Below, piece after piece: positions 18,232-26,946 of a DNA stretch of 64,000 nucleotides. The notes beneath the pieces were generated by a model. That model was not told the origin of the DNA. It did no database searches and saw only the letters and a list, made by a program, of their open reading frames with translations. A program made the translations under genes and the position numbers. Every line of letters begins with the position of its first letter. Position 1 is the first letter of the stretch. This DNA is from Megasphaera sp. GTDB taxonomy: Bacteria; Bacillota; Negativicutes; Veillonellales; Megasphaeraceae. The stretch lies in assembly GCA_022641375.1 (NCBI GenBank), contig JALCDF010000001.1, positions 1 to 64,000 on the forward strand, written 5' to 3'.

Positions 18232-18245
18232 TTGATATATATCAA
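18232..18245. promoter_or_regulatory. FNR/CRP-family binding box
   Basis: TTGAT-ATAT-ATCAA is an exact match to the FNR consensus TTGAT-N4-ATCAA. It is centred about 56 bp upstream of the inferred Rrf2 start site and about 82 bp upstream of that of prfC. Confidence 0.6.
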
Positions 18246-18285
18246 TTTAACATGAATCAACTTTTCTGCCGCGTTTATAAAATTG

Positions 18286-18314
18286 TTGCATATAAAAGAA
18301 AAAACATATATAAT
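18286..18314 (+). promoter_or_regulatory. prfC promoter
   Basis: TTGCAT (18286-18291) and TATAAT (18309-18314) are 17 bp apart. Confidence 0.72.
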
Positions 18315-18356
18315 AAACAGTAATTTGTTTTTCAGGTTATCAATACGAGGTGTACT

Positions 18357-19973
18357 ATGTCATTAGTTGATGAAGTAAACAACCGCCGTACCTTTGCCAT
18401 CATTTCTCATCCGGATGCTGGTAAGACGACGCTTACAGAAAAATTATTGCTCTATGGGGGTGCCATTCATCTTGCCGGCTCCGTCAAAGCCAGAAAAACC
18501 ACCAAACATGCGGTTTCTGACTGGATGGAAATCGAAAAACAGCGTGGTATTTCCGTTACCAGTTCCGTCCTCCAGTTTGATTATGAAGGACATCATATCA
18601 ACATCCTGGATACCCCCGGTCATCAGGATTTCAGTGAAGATACCTATCGGACCCTTATGGCTGCCGACAGCGCAGTCATGCTTATCGATGTAGCAAAAGG
18701 CGTCGAAGCGCAGACAAAAAAATTGTTCCGCGTATGTAAAGACAGAGGTATTCCTATTTTTACGTTTGTCAATAAAATCGACCATTTCGGTCGCAATCCT
18801 TTCGATTTAATGGATGAAATCGAATCCATCCTGGGGATTCATGCCTATCCCATGAACTGGCCCATCGGCTTGAGCGGCAATTATCAGGGAATTTATGACC
18901 GGTCCTCGTCATCTATTGAATTGTTTGAAAAAGACACGTCCCATGGGCAACATAAATTATCGTCAACCAAAGGTTCCGCTGACGATCCTATATTTAAAAC
19001 CCTGTTAGATGATGACGTACACCAATCCCTCATCGATGATATAGAACTTCTGGATGCTGCCGGTGATGAATTTGATATGGAAAAAGTCAAGAATGGTCAG
19101 CTCACGCCAATGTTCTTCGGCTCGGCAATGACTAATTTCGGCGTCAAGCCATTTTTGGAAGAATTTCTCCGCATGGCTCCCAAGCCACAGCCGCGTCACT
19201 GTCTGGAAGGCACTATCGAACCGACGTCGGATCAATTTACATCGTTTGTTTTTAAAATCCAGGCAAACATGAATCCGCAGCATCATGACCGCGTCGTATT
19301 CATGCGCATCTGTTCCGGGAAATTTGAAAAAGGTATGGCGGTAACCCATCGTCAGTCCGGTAAGACCTTGCGCCTTATGCAACCTCAGCAATTTTTGGCA
19401 ACAGAACGCACCATTGTCGAAGATGCGTACCCCGGCGATATCATCGGTGTCTTTGATAACGGTACCATGGGCGTTGGCGATACGCTGTATGCCGGCAAGA
19501 AAAAAGTTACATTCAAAGATTTCCCGACGTTCCCACCGGAACTATTCGCCCGTATCCGCGCCAAGGATTCAATGAAACGAAAACAGTTCCTCAAGGGCAT
19601 GACACAATTAGCCCAGGAAGGTGCTGTCCAGATTTATGAAAACCTCGGCTCCATGGAAAGTTTTATCGTCGGTGCCGTCGGTCAATTACAGTTTGAAGTA
19701 TTGGAATACCGCCTCAAACATGAATACAGCGTCGATCTGGAAATCAACAGCCTGCCGTATACGGTAGCCCGTTGGATCCAGGATAACGGACACGATTATA
19801 AAGACTTGAAGAATATCGACAGTGCTATGATTGTTAAAGACCATAAACAGCGTGTCGTCCTGCTCATCACCAATGAATGGCAGACTAATTGGATTGTCGA
19901 ACGGAATCCAGACTTCACCTTCTGTACTACGCCGGATGAACTGGTCATCCAGGAATCTGATGAAACTAAATAG
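18357..19973 (+). CDS. prfC: peptide chain release factor 3
   Basis: Translational GTPase that removes RF1 and RF2 from the ribosome after termination. The G domain has SHPDAGKTTLTEKLL (P-loop), DTPGHQDFSEDTYR (G3) and NKIDH (G4). RF3-specific features are the ISVTSSVLQF switch I region and the C-terminal VGAVGQLQFEVLEYRL. The full length of 538 aa is normal. It is monocistronic between its own promoter and a terminator. Confidence 0.96.
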   Translation: MSLVDEVNNRRTFAIISHPDAGKTTLTEKLLLYGGAIHLAGSVKARKTTKHAVSDWMEIEKQRGISVTSSVLQFDYEGHHINILDTPGHQDFSEDTYRTLMAADSAVMLIDVAKGVEAQTKKLFRVCKDRGIPIFTFVNKIDHFGRNPFDLMDEIESILGIHAYPMNWPIGLSGNYQGIYDRSSSSIELFEKDTSHGQHKLSSTKGSADDPIFKTLLDDDVHQSLIDDIELLDAAGDEFDMEKVKNGQLTPMFFGSAMTNFGVKPFLEEFLRMAPKPQPRHCLEGTIEPTSDQFTSFVFKIQANMNPQHHDRVVFMRICSGKFEKGMAVTHRQSGKTLRLMQPQQFLATERTIVEDAYPGDIIGVFDNGTMGVGDTLYAGKKKVTFKDFPTFPPELFARIRAKDSMKRKQFLKGMTQLAQEGAVQIYENLGSMESFIVGAVGQLQFEVLEYRLKHEYSVDLEINSLPYTVARWIQDNGHDYKDLKNIDSAMIVKDHKQRVVLLITNEWQTNWIVERNPDFTFCTTPDELVIQESDETK

Positions 19974-19980
19974 AAATATC

Positions 19981-20013
19981 AAAAGACAGCAGTGGATTTC
20001 CCTGCTGTCTTTT
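19981..20013. terminator. bidirectional terminator (prfC / deformylase)
   Basis: A perfect 12-bp stem (19981-19992 with 20002-20013) with A and T flanks. Confidence 0.87.
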
Positions 20014-20019
20014 ATAATC

Positions 20020-20505
20020 TTACGTTTCCTGCTTAATATAGAAAGAACGAGTATCAACGGCCCTCATCGTAGCCAAAATACCATCCAGATGATCATATTC
20101 ATGCTGCAGCAATTCTGATAAATCCCCTTCCAGGACCATCTCCTGCTTCTGCCATTTCATATCCCGATATGTGATTTTACATTTTTTATAACGCTGTACC
20201 CTGACTAATAAATGAGGGAAAGACATGCAGTCATCCATGACTTCCATCTTTTCATCACCGACGGGTTCTAAAACCGGATTGACAAATACTACGGGCGCAT
20301 CAATATACATATATAACATGCGTTTTTGAACACCGATTTGCGGAGCAGCAATTGCCCGGCCGGCACGATATTTTTTGCGGAAAGCCAGCAGCGTATCGTG
20401 CAAATCCCGGACAACGGGTTCAAATCTTGGCAAGTCCGCCTTTTCTATGGGCGTGCTTACTTCATACAATTTAGGATTGCCCAATAATAAAATGTTCCTC
20501 TCCAT
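20020..20505 (-). CDS. peptide deformylase-family protein (variant motifs)
   Basis: Metallohydrolase that would remove the formyl group from nascent proteins. The three family motifs are recognisable but two are altered: motif 1 reads GRAIAAPQ rather than GxGxAAxQ, motif 2 reads DDCMSFP rather than EGCLSxP, and motif 3 QHEYDHLDG is intact, so the Cys and both His metal ligands are kept. The length (161 aa) is normal. It may be a secondary deformylase or act on other N-formyl substrates; a canonical Def may lie outside the window. It lies between terminators. Confidence 0.85.
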   Translation of the reverse strand: MERNILLLGNPKLYEVSTPIEKADLPRFEPVVRDLHDTLLAFRKKYRAGRAIAAPQIGVQKRMLYMYIDAPVVFVNPVLEPVGDEKMEVMDDCMSFPHLLVRVQRYKKCKITYRDMKWQKQEMVLEGDLSELLQHEYDHLDGILATMRAVDTRSFYIKQET

Positions 20506-20546
20506 ATCGTCCTCCTGATCATAGGTATTACAATCATATTATAAAG

Positions 20547-20575
20547 AACAGGCTCCGAAGTCATCGGAGCCTGTT
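20547..20575 (-). terminator. terminator downstream of alr
   Basis: A perfect 12-bp stem (20547-20558 with 20564-20575) with a 5-nt loop, 50 bp after the alanine racemase stop. The T-run is weak. Confidence 0.75.
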
Positions 20576-20625
20576 TCCCAATCAATCATTATACACTTAC
20601 ATATTACTCCGTGTCCCTATTCTCT

Positions 20626-21843
20626 TTACATATGATCAAAGAGATATTCTACACGGCGGACAACCTTATCATGACTAACATATACACGCGGAATACGACG
20701 ATTGACATTACATGTAATTTCATGGACAATCGTGCCGCATTTTTCAGCGATTTCTTCCGTCGGGATTGTTTCTTTTCCCTGACTGCCGAAGAGAACGACT
20801 TCATCGCCGACTTTAACATCGGGAAGATCCGAAACATCAATCATGCACTGATCCATACAGATATTGCCAACCTGATGGCACCGCTGGCCATGAATCAATA
20901 CTTCCGCTTTGGTGGATAATGCCCGCGGATATCCATCTGAATATCCTAAAGGCAACGTCGCGATCTTAGTCGGTTTCGTCGCTTTGAAGTGACGGCCATA
21001 GCTGATGGTATCACCCGGTTCGATGACTTTGATATGCGTAATGCAACACCGCAGAGACATGACTTGATGAATCGGGCATTTACTGCCGCTGACGATTTCG
21101 TTCGACGGATCATATCCATACTGGATGATACCGGGACGAACCATGTCAAACCGGAAATCAGGAAATTCCAATGTACCGGCACTGCTGCAGCAGTGATGGA
21201 TATTAATCTTTACGCCTTCCTGATTCAGACGGTCGGCAAACCATTTAAACCGCTTGAACTGTTCTTTCGTAAAGGCTACATTATCTTCGCCGCCCATATC
21301 CGATACAGCAAAATGAGTAAACATACCTTCCATGACAACCATCGGCAACGCAGCAATCCGTTTTACTTCGGCAATGCTTTCTTCCGTCGGACGATAGCCG
21401 ATACGGCCCATACCGGTATCCACAGCAATATGCAGGTTTACCGGATGTCCCTGGCGAACAGCTTCGTCAGAAAAGGCTTTGGCATCATCGTAATGGAATA
21501 CAGCTGCATCCACATTATACGTAATGAGTTCTTCCGCCCGGCGGCCATCTGTATGACCTAAGATTATGGTTCTCGCCGTAATGCCGGCATACCGCAGTTC
21601 CGTTGCTTCATCGAGGCAGGCAACGGCTAATCTGTCAGCACCGTTTGCCAGGAACGTTTTAGCCAGCTCTACTGAGCCATGGCCATACGCATTGGCTTTG
21701 ACGACGGCCGTAATTAACTTATCAGAGCCTACCATCTTGCGAATATTGCGCATATTTTCCGCGGCGGCATCCAGATTGATCTGTGCCCATACGGGTCTTC
21801 TTGTGAAATTTTCAGTTGCTTGTAGTGCGTCCAATCTGCTCAT
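20626..21843 (-). CDS. alr: alanine racemase
   Basis: PLP enzyme that makes D-alanine for peptidoglycan. The PLP lysine is in AVVKANAYGHG near residue 50, the beta/alpha barrel follows, and the C-terminal domain has GYSDGYPRAL and VGNICMDQCMID with the conserved Met-Asp region. The length is 405 aa with an N-terminal extension of about 18 residues. The next gene upstream on the same strand is an amino-acid permease 90 bp away, which may supply alanine or related amino acids. Confidence 0.96.
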   Translation of the reverse strand: MSRLDALQATENFTRRPVWAQINLDAAAENMRNIRKMVGSDKLITAVVKANAYGHGSVELAKTFLANGADRLAVACLDEATELRYAGITARTIILGHTDGRRAEELITYNVDAAVFHYDDAKAFSDEAVRQGHPVNLHIAVDTGMGRIGYRPTEESIAEVKRIAALPMVVMEGMFTHFAVSDMGGEDNVAFTKEQFKRFKWFADRLNQEGVKINIHHCCSSAGTLEFPDFRFDMVRPGIIQYGYDPSNEIVSGSKCPIHQVMSLRCCITHIKVIEPGDTISYGRHFKATKPTKIATLPLGYSDGYPRALSTKAEVLIHGQRCHQVGNICMDQCMIDVSDLPDVKVGDEVVLFGSQGKETIPTEEIAEKCGTIVHEITCNVNRRIPRVYVSHDKVVRRVEYLFDHM

Positions 21844-21933
21844 CTTCTTTCAAATTTTTCGCTTTACCAATCCAACCACTCATATACTATACTTAATGTT
21901 TATTACTATAGCACGCATGTGCATACGCGTCAA

Positions 21934-23364
21934 TTAATGATTCGAGGGATCCTTGTCATCACCTTCGTAGTGAGCAAACTTAATCTTTGTTGCTTTTTTG
22001 TTGAGGCCGGCAATATAATATACTGCAATCAAAGCAACCAGCCATATAATCGTCGCAAAGATACCTACGCGGGTATTCGGATGGAAGCAGGCCGATAACA
22101 ATACGATGGCGAAGAAGGCCAGCGTGAAGTAATTGGAGAACGGGCACCACGGCATTTTATAACGGATACGTTTCTTCTGTTCCGGAGTGAGCTGTTTACG
22201 ATAACTCATCTGGCAGAAGAGGATCATCATCCATGTAACCATGCAGGCGAACGCACTGACGGAAGTGATTACTTCAAATACGGTAGCCGGCAGGAAGTAG
22301 TTCAGGATAACGCCGATCAACATGAAGAATACAGAGATACAAATGCAGCGATACGGTACTTTGTTACGGTTAACGACGGATAAGCCTTTCGGTGCCGTTC
22401 CCTGGAGAGACAAGTTGTATAACATACGGCTTGTACTGTAAATACCGGAGTTGCAAGAGGATAACGCTGCAGTGATAACAACGAAGTTAATGATATTAGC
22501 GGCACCGCTGATACCCAATTTTTCAAATACCATAACGAACGGGCTGCCCTGGTGACCAATCTGGTCCCACGGGTAAATCGCCATGATAACTAAGAGTGCC
22601 AATACGTAGAACAAGAGGATTCGGTATAAAACCTTATCAATAGCCGAGGATAATGTTTTTTCCGGGTTGTGCGCTTCACCAGCAGTAACACCGATAACTT
22701 CGATCCCTACATATGCAAATAGTACCATTAGCAAGGTATCGAACACGCCTCCAAAGCCGTGTGGTAAGAAGCCGCCGTGCGCTGTCAGATTCGTAAGACC
22801 AACGGCTACGCCGCCATTGCCCAGGCCGAAGAAGATCATGCCGGCACCAGTCAAGATCAGGAATATGATGGTGATGATCTTAATCAGGGCAAACCAGAAT
22901 TCGAATTCGCCGTATGCCTTAACGGAAATCATATTTGCGCAAGTCATCAGAGCCAATGCGCATAAACAGGATATCCATTGTGGCAAATCTGGCAGCCATA
23001 AGTGAACATATACACCTACAGCCGTAATTTCTGCCATACAGGTAACGACCCATACGTACCAATAATTCCAACCTGAAACATAGCCTGCTAACGGATTCAA
23101 AAACTGATATGCATGAGCACTAAAAGAACCTGATACCGGATATTCAACAGTAATTTCACCCATAGCACGCATTACAAAAAATACAGCCAGACCGGCTACC
23201 ATATATGCAATAACAACAGCCGGACCGGCTTTTTCAATTGCGGATGCCGAACCTAAGAACAAACCAACGCCGATGGCACCGCCCAAAGCAATCAATTGGA
23301 TGTGTCGTTCCTGTAATCCACGATTTAGATCCTCGTGTACTACTTTGGTATTTTCCTCACTCAT
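21934..23364 (-). CDS. APC-family amino-acid permease (AAT subfamily)
   Basis: Inner-membrane amino-acid/proton symporter with 12 helices. The N-terminus has GLQERHIQLIALGGAIGVGLF, the signature of the AAT group (CycA, AroP, GabP, ProY), and TM3 has MGEITVEYPVSGSFSAHA. The length (476 aa) is typical. The position directly before alr hints at alanine, serine or glycine, but the substrate cannot be read from sequence. It follows a long leader with a nested hairpin and two candidate short ORFs (23372-23511); AAGGAG precedes the ATG. Confidence 0.9.
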   Translation of the reverse strand: MSEENTKVVHEDLNRGLQERHIQLIALGGAIGVGLFLGSASAIEKAGPAVVIAYMVAGLAVFFVMRAMGEITVEYPVSGSFSAHAYQFLNPLAGYVSGWNYWYVWVVTCMAEITAVGVYVHLWLPDLPQWISCLCALALMTCANMISVKAYGEFEFWFALIKIITIIFLILTGAGMIFFGLGNGGVAVGLTNLTAHGGFLPHGFGGVFDTLLMVLFAYVGIEVIGVTAGEAHNPEKTLSSAIDKVLYRILLFYVLALLVIMAIYPWDQIGHQGSPFVMVFEKLGISGAANIINFVVITAALSSCNSGIYSTSRMLYNLSLQGTAPKGLSVVNRNKVPYRCICISVFFMLIGVILNYFLPATVFEVITSVSAFACMVTWMMILFCQMSYRKQLTPEQKKRIRYKMPWCPFSNYFTLAFFAIVLLSACFHPNTRVGIFATIIWLVALIAVYYIAGLNKKATKIKFAHYEGDDKDPSNH

Positions 23365-23371
23365 AATAATT

Positions 23372-23425
23372 TCACTCCTTATTAAAAAAAATAAATGGCC
23401 TTATAAAACGTGCTCCTCCTTTCAT
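23372..23425 (-). CDS. candidate leader peptide (17 codons)
   Basis: A short frame (MKGGARFIRPFIFFNKE) in the permease leader. Its TGA overlaps the permease ribosome binding site and ends seven bases before the permease start, an arrangement that would couple the two translations. GGGG lies upstream of its ATG. No homology is known to me; it may be chance. Confidence 0.25.
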   Translation of the reverse strand: MKGGARFIRPFIFFNKE

Positions 23426-23441
23426 TAAATTCCCCGAGCAT

Positions 23442-23511
23442 TTATACGCATGCAATATTCATATCTTTGCTCCCCTGTTATGCGTAAAGATAATAAAATG
23501 TAATATTGCAT
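23442..23511 (-). promoter_or_regulatory. structured leader with mini-ORF before the amino-acid permease
   Basis: An outer 10-bp stem (23450-23459 with 23502-23511) encloses an inner 7-bp stem (23462-23468 with 23486-23492). The inner loop presents GGGGAG (23475-23470), and a six-codon ORF (MNIACV, 23462-23442) follows at ideal spacing. This could be a translation-controlled switch; no known riboswitch class was recognised. Confidence 0.4.
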
Positions 23512-23536
23512 ATGTATAAATCAAATCTTCATCTTT

Positions 23537-23565
23537 ATTTTAGAACATTTTACAGAGTCTGTCGA
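23537..23565 (-). promoter_or_regulatory. amino-acid permease promoter
   Basis: Minus-strand TCGACA (23565-23560) and TAAAAT (23542-23537) are 17 bp apart. Upstream of it, 23566-23800 is very AT-rich (long T and AT runs) with no gene or clear motif. Confidence 0.55.
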
Positions 23566-23884
23566 GCGTTTTTTTTATTTTTTTAATCTATTTTTTATAT
23601 AAATATTACATTTAATATACTATATTTTATGTTATATTATCTATCATTTAATATATTTTATAATTTTATCGTAATCTGGATAACTATTATTTATTTTAAT
23701 CATATTTACTTAATATTTTAATATTTTATTTTTAGTCGTTTTTTTTTAATATTTACCTGCTAATTATCATATACGCCACTGTTCCGTCATCGTGTATGGA
23801 CGATACATTTCTACACTATCATGGTATAATAAAATTATCCTATACAGGATATAGGGAAATTTATAGTAAAGGATTCGATAATCT

Positions 23885-24541
23885 ATGGCTACATCTTGTA
23901 TCACTTCGGTGTATGGCCAGGCCGAAACCGAATACATTATCAAAAAATCACGTTTTATCACTTCGCTCCAGGAAGTATGCCGTGAAGATGACGCCCGGTC
24001 CTTCATAGAGAAAATGCGGAAACAATATTGGGATGCCAATCATAACTGCTATGCTTACCAAATCGGCACTGCCGGCCTGATACAAAAATCAAATGATGAC
24101 GGAGAACCTTCCGGTACAGCGGGCCGTCCCATGCTGGATGTACTTAAAAAAAGCGGCATTACGAATACGGTCGTTGTCGTCACCCGCTATTTCGGCGGCA
24201 TCAAGTTCGGTGCCAGCGGCCTGATCCGTGCTTACAGTCATGCCGTATCTCAGGGACTCGCCACCGCGGATATTGCCGATTACCTGCCGTATGACATTGT
24301 ATCGGCCAGCTTCGGGTATCCGTATGTTAGTATACTTGAACGTCTGGCCCCGGATTTCCATATCCGCATTGCCGACCGCTCCTTTTCCGATACCGTTACG
24401 TTTCTTTTGAAAATACCGGCAGAACAAACTGAATCATTCCAGACAGCATTCACAAATTCTACGAATGGCAAAGCTCTGATTCATATCACCGGTACCGAGA
24501 CAATCCCCGTGATTCGTACAAAAAAAAATAATAAAATGTAA
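23885..24541 (+). CDS. YigZ/IMPACT-family protein
   Basis: A 218-aa protein of the UPF0029/IMPACT family. The N-terminal domain carries the hallmark DGEPSGTAGRPML, VVVVTRYFGGIKFGASGLIRAY and the flanking SRFI segment. The C-terminal DUF1949 domain is a small ferredoxin-like fold. The eukaryotic relative regulates Gcn2; the bacterial role is unsettled, with ribosome- or nucleic-acid-linked functions proposed. It is followed on the same strand by an RluA-type gene 107 bp later, which has a possible -10 box (TATAAT, 24602-24607). Confidence 0.93.
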   Translation: MATSCITSVYGQAETEYIIKKSRFITSLQEVCREDDARSFIEKMRKQYWDANHNCYAYQIGTAGLIQKSNDDGEPSGTAGRPMLDVLKKSGITNTVVVVTRYFGGIKFGASGLIRAYSHAVSQGLATADIADYLPYDIVSASFGYPYVSILERLAPDFHIRIADRSFSDTVTFLLKIPAEQTESFQTAFTNSTNGKALIHITGTETIPVIRTKKNNKM

Positions 24542-24648
24542 TATTTTGTTTATAGAGTAAAAATATCTGACTATATAGTGGATTTATTGTCCATCATTTT
24601 GTATAATAGAGCTGATATAGGATACATTAATACGTTTAAAGGAATAGC

Positions 24649-25539
24649 ATGATTCATTTTACTATTGGAGAAATATATAAACCCACGACGCTTCTTGGCG
24701 CCTTACGTCATTTCGGAGTATCAGCGACAATGCGTCGCCGTATCAAACATAATGGCTGCTGTACCATCAATGAAATAGCCGCTTCAACAAGAGATTTCGT
24801 TCACACCGGTGATGTCGTCAGGGTGACCCTTCCGGAAACGAATCATTTCCCGCCGGAACCGATTCCTATCGGTATCGCCTATGAAGATGAGTACCTGTTG
24901 GTCATTGATAAACCGGCCGGAATCCTGATGCACCCTACGACCAAAGAACGAACTGGTACGCTGGCCAATGCCGTTTCCTATTATTATGAACAAACAGGCC
25001 AGCACTATTCTTACCATCCTATGCACCGGCTGGACCGTAATACGTCAGGTCTGTGCATGGTAGCCAAAGAACCTCAGATACAACATGCGTTTGATATACG
25101 GGATTTGGCATACAAACGCCTCTATCTGGCAATCTGTGAAGGTCGTTTCCCTTCTGCTGCCGTCACGATACACAGCCCTATCGGCCGTTGTCCCGACAGC
25201 ATCATTACCCGCCGTGTCATGGCCGGAGGCAAATCGGCATGGTCAGATTTCACGTGTCTGGCTGCCAATGATACCTGCAGTTTGTTGGAAGTCGTCCTGC
25301 ACACGGGCCGGACGCATCAAATCCGCGTCCACAGCAGTTATCTCGGTCATCCGTTACTGGGAGATGATCTCTACGGCGGAACCCGTACTCTGATACAGCG
25401 CCAGGCCCTTCACGCGTACCGTCTCCAATTCATTCATCCCGTTACAGATACCTTTATTACCGTTAATTCCCCGATGCCGGCTGATATGCAAAATCTGGTC
25501 AGTCGTGCCGGTTGGGATTATATATTAGATCTATTTTAG
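24649..25539 (+). CDS. RluA-family pseudouridine synthase
   Basis: Isomerises uridine to pseudouridine in rRNA or tRNA. The catalytic aspartate lies in HRLDRNTSGLCMVAK, the RluA/RluD signature; LLVIDKPAGILMHPT starts the catalytic domain and GRTHQIRVHSSYLGHPLLGDDLYGG ends it. The N-terminal 80 residues form an S4-like RNA-binding region (LRHFGVSATMRRRIKHNG). The length is 296 aa. The exact target site cannot be assigned. The aldolase gene follows after 27 bp. Confidence 0.92.
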   Translation: MIHFTIGEIYKPTTLLGALRHFGVSATMRRRIKHNGCCTINEIAASTRDFVHTGDVVRVTLPETNHFPPEPIPIGIAYEDEYLLVIDKPAGILMHPTTKERTGTLANAVSYYYEQTGQHYSYHPMHRLDRNTSGLCMVAKEPQIQHAFDIRDLAYKRLYLAICEGRFPSAAVTIHSPIGRCPDSIITRRVMAGGKSAWSDFTCLAANDTCSLLEVVLHTGRTHQIRVHSSYLGHPLLGDDLYGGTRTLIQRQALHAYRLQFIHPVTDTFITVNSPMPADMQNLVSRAGWDYILDLF

Positions 25540-25566
25540 TTTAGGTTTATATTAGGAGGAATTCAA

Positions 25567-26535
25567 ATGCCATTAGTAACCACAACGGAAATGTTCAAGA
25601 AAGCTTACGAAGGAAAGTATGCTATCGGCGCATTCAATGTTAACAACATGGAAATCGTCCAGGGTATCACTGAAGCCGCAGCGGATCTTCACTCTCCGCT
25701 AATCCTTCAAGCTTCGGCCGGTGCCCGGAAATATGCTAAACCGGAATATTTGAAACACCTCGTAGAAGCAGCAGTCGAACTCTATCCCGAAATTCCAATC
25801 GCTCTCCATCTGGATCATGGTGCGGATTTCGAAACCTGCAAAAGCTGCATCGATGGCGGTTTTACATCAGTCATGATCGACGGTTCTAAATATGACTATG
25901 CAGAAAACATCGCTTTAACCAAAAAAGTCGTTGCCTATGCTCATGAACGCGGCGTCGTTGTCGAAGCTGAATTAGGTAAATTAGCCGGCATCGAAGATGA
26001 TGTAAAAGTAGCTGCTCACGAAGCTTCTTACACTCGTCCGGAAGAAGTCGAAGACTTCGTCAGCCGTACAGGTGTCGACTCTCTGGCTATTGCTATTGGT
26101 ACCAGCCACGGCGCTTATAAATTCACACCGGAACAATGCACCCGCAATGCTGATGGCATCCTTGTCCCGCCTGAATTGCGTTTCGATATCCTCGAAGAAG
26201 TTGAAAAACGTCTGCCGAACTTCCCTATCGTTCTCCATGGTGCTTCTTCGGTTCTGCCGAAATATACCAAAGTCATCAATGCTAACGGCGGTAAAATGCC
26301 GGATGCTGTCGGAATTCCGGAAGATCAGCTCCGTCGTGCTGCATCTCTCGCAGTTTGCAAGATCAACATCGACTCCGACCTTCGGTTAGGTATGACTGCC
26401 GGTATCCGCAAACATTTTGCAGAACATCCTGATCATTTCGACCCGCGCCAATATATCGGTGAAGGCCGTCAGAACATTTATGATATTGTCTCCAATAAAA
26501 TCAAAAATGTCCTCGGTTCTGAAAACAAAGCTTAA
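25567..26535 (+). CDS. fba: class II fructose-bisphosphate aldolase
   Basis: Zinc-dependent aldolase of glycolysis and gluconeogenesis that cleaves fructose-1,6-bisphosphate to DHAP and G3P. The family signatures are FNVNNMEIVQGITEAA, LHLDHGADFETCKSCI with the zinc His, VVEAELGKLAGIEDD, and IGTSHGAYKF and VLHGASSV with further zinc His residues. The segment CKINIDSDLRLGMTAGIRK binds substrate phosphate. The length is 322 aa. AGGAGG precedes the ATG closely, in line with high expression. Tagatose-bisphosphate aldolase is a less likely alternative. Confidence 0.93.
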   Translation: MPLVTTTEMFKKAYEGKYAIGAFNVNNMEIVQGITEAAADLHSPLILQASAGARKYAKPEYLKHLVEAAVELYPEIPIALHLDHGADFETCKSCIDGGFTSVMIDGSKYDYAENIALTKKVVAYAHERGVVVEAELGKLAGIEDDVKVAAHEASYTRPEEVEDFVSRTGVDSLAIAIGTSHGAYKFTPEQCTRNADGILVPPELRFDILEEVEKRLPNFPIVLHGASSVLPKYTKVINANGGKMPDAVGIPEDQLRRAASLAVCKINIDSDLRLGMTAGIRKHFAEHPDHFDPRQYIGEGRQNIYDIVSNKIKNVLGSENKA

Positions 26536-26542
26536 TTATCTA

Positions 26543-26571
26543 TTGATTTTTTTTGCGGAATATGGTAAAAT
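26543..26571 (+). promoter_or_regulatory. rpsT promoter
   Basis: TTGATT (26543-26548) and TAAAAT (26566-26571) are 17 bp apart, just after the aldolase stop. Confidence 0.65.
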
Positions 26572-26608
26572 TTTTCTAGTGTTCTTGTAATCTAGGGAGG
26601 TGAACCAA

Positions 26609-26875
26609 TTGCCGCAAATTAAATCCAATATCAAGACAATGGAAAAAGACGCAGCTCGCCATGCAGTTAACACACAGGTTAAATCTTCTGTTCGCACTGC
26701 TATCCGCCGTACTGCAGAAGCTATCAGCACAGGTGATGCTGACGCCGTTAAAAATGCATTTGATAAAGCCAGCAGTGTCATCGACAGCGCCGCTCAAAAG
26801 GGCGTTCTCCATAAAAACAATGCAGCTCGTAAAAAATCCCGCTTGGCTGCCAAAGTCAACGCTATGGATAAATAA
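26609..26875 (+). CDS. rpsT: 30S ribosomal protein S20
   Basis: Small basic helical-bundle protein of the 30S subunit, binding 16S rRNA. The N-terminus PQIKSNIKTMEKD and the C-terminal GVLHKNNAARKKSRLAAKVN are characteristic. A TTG start at 26609 is chosen: it gives the canonical MPxIKS start and lies six bases after AGGGAGGTG, while the GTG at 26600 is part of that ribosome binding site. S20 genes in E. coli also use a non-ATG start, which is part of their autoregulation. The length is 88 aa. Confidence 0.96.
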   Translation: MPQIKSNIKTMEKDAARHAVNTQVKSSVRTAIRRTAEAISTGDADAVKNAFDKASSVIDSAAQKGVLHKNNAARKKSRLAAKVNAMDK

Positions 26876-26886
26876 TCTGAATGCCG

Positions 26887-26919
26887 ACAAGCCCCGCGTT
26901 ATATGCGGGGCTTGTTTTC
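26887..26919 (+). terminator. rpsT terminator
   Basis: A perfect 11-bp GC-rich stem (26887-26897 with 26905-26915) followed by TTTT. Confidence 0.87.
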
Positions 26920-26946
26920 GCTTATATTGAAACAGAAAGAGTCCCT

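Noticed and set aside
26600..26608. GTG start for rpsT
   Set aside because: The GTG is part of the ribosome binding site AGGGAGGTG. The TTG at 26609 yields the canonical S20 N-terminus.
26881..26946. Earlier ATG for the MATE gene at 26881
   Set aside because: It lies within the rpsT terminator stem and adds a non-membrane extension. The ATG at 26947 starts cleanly before TM1.
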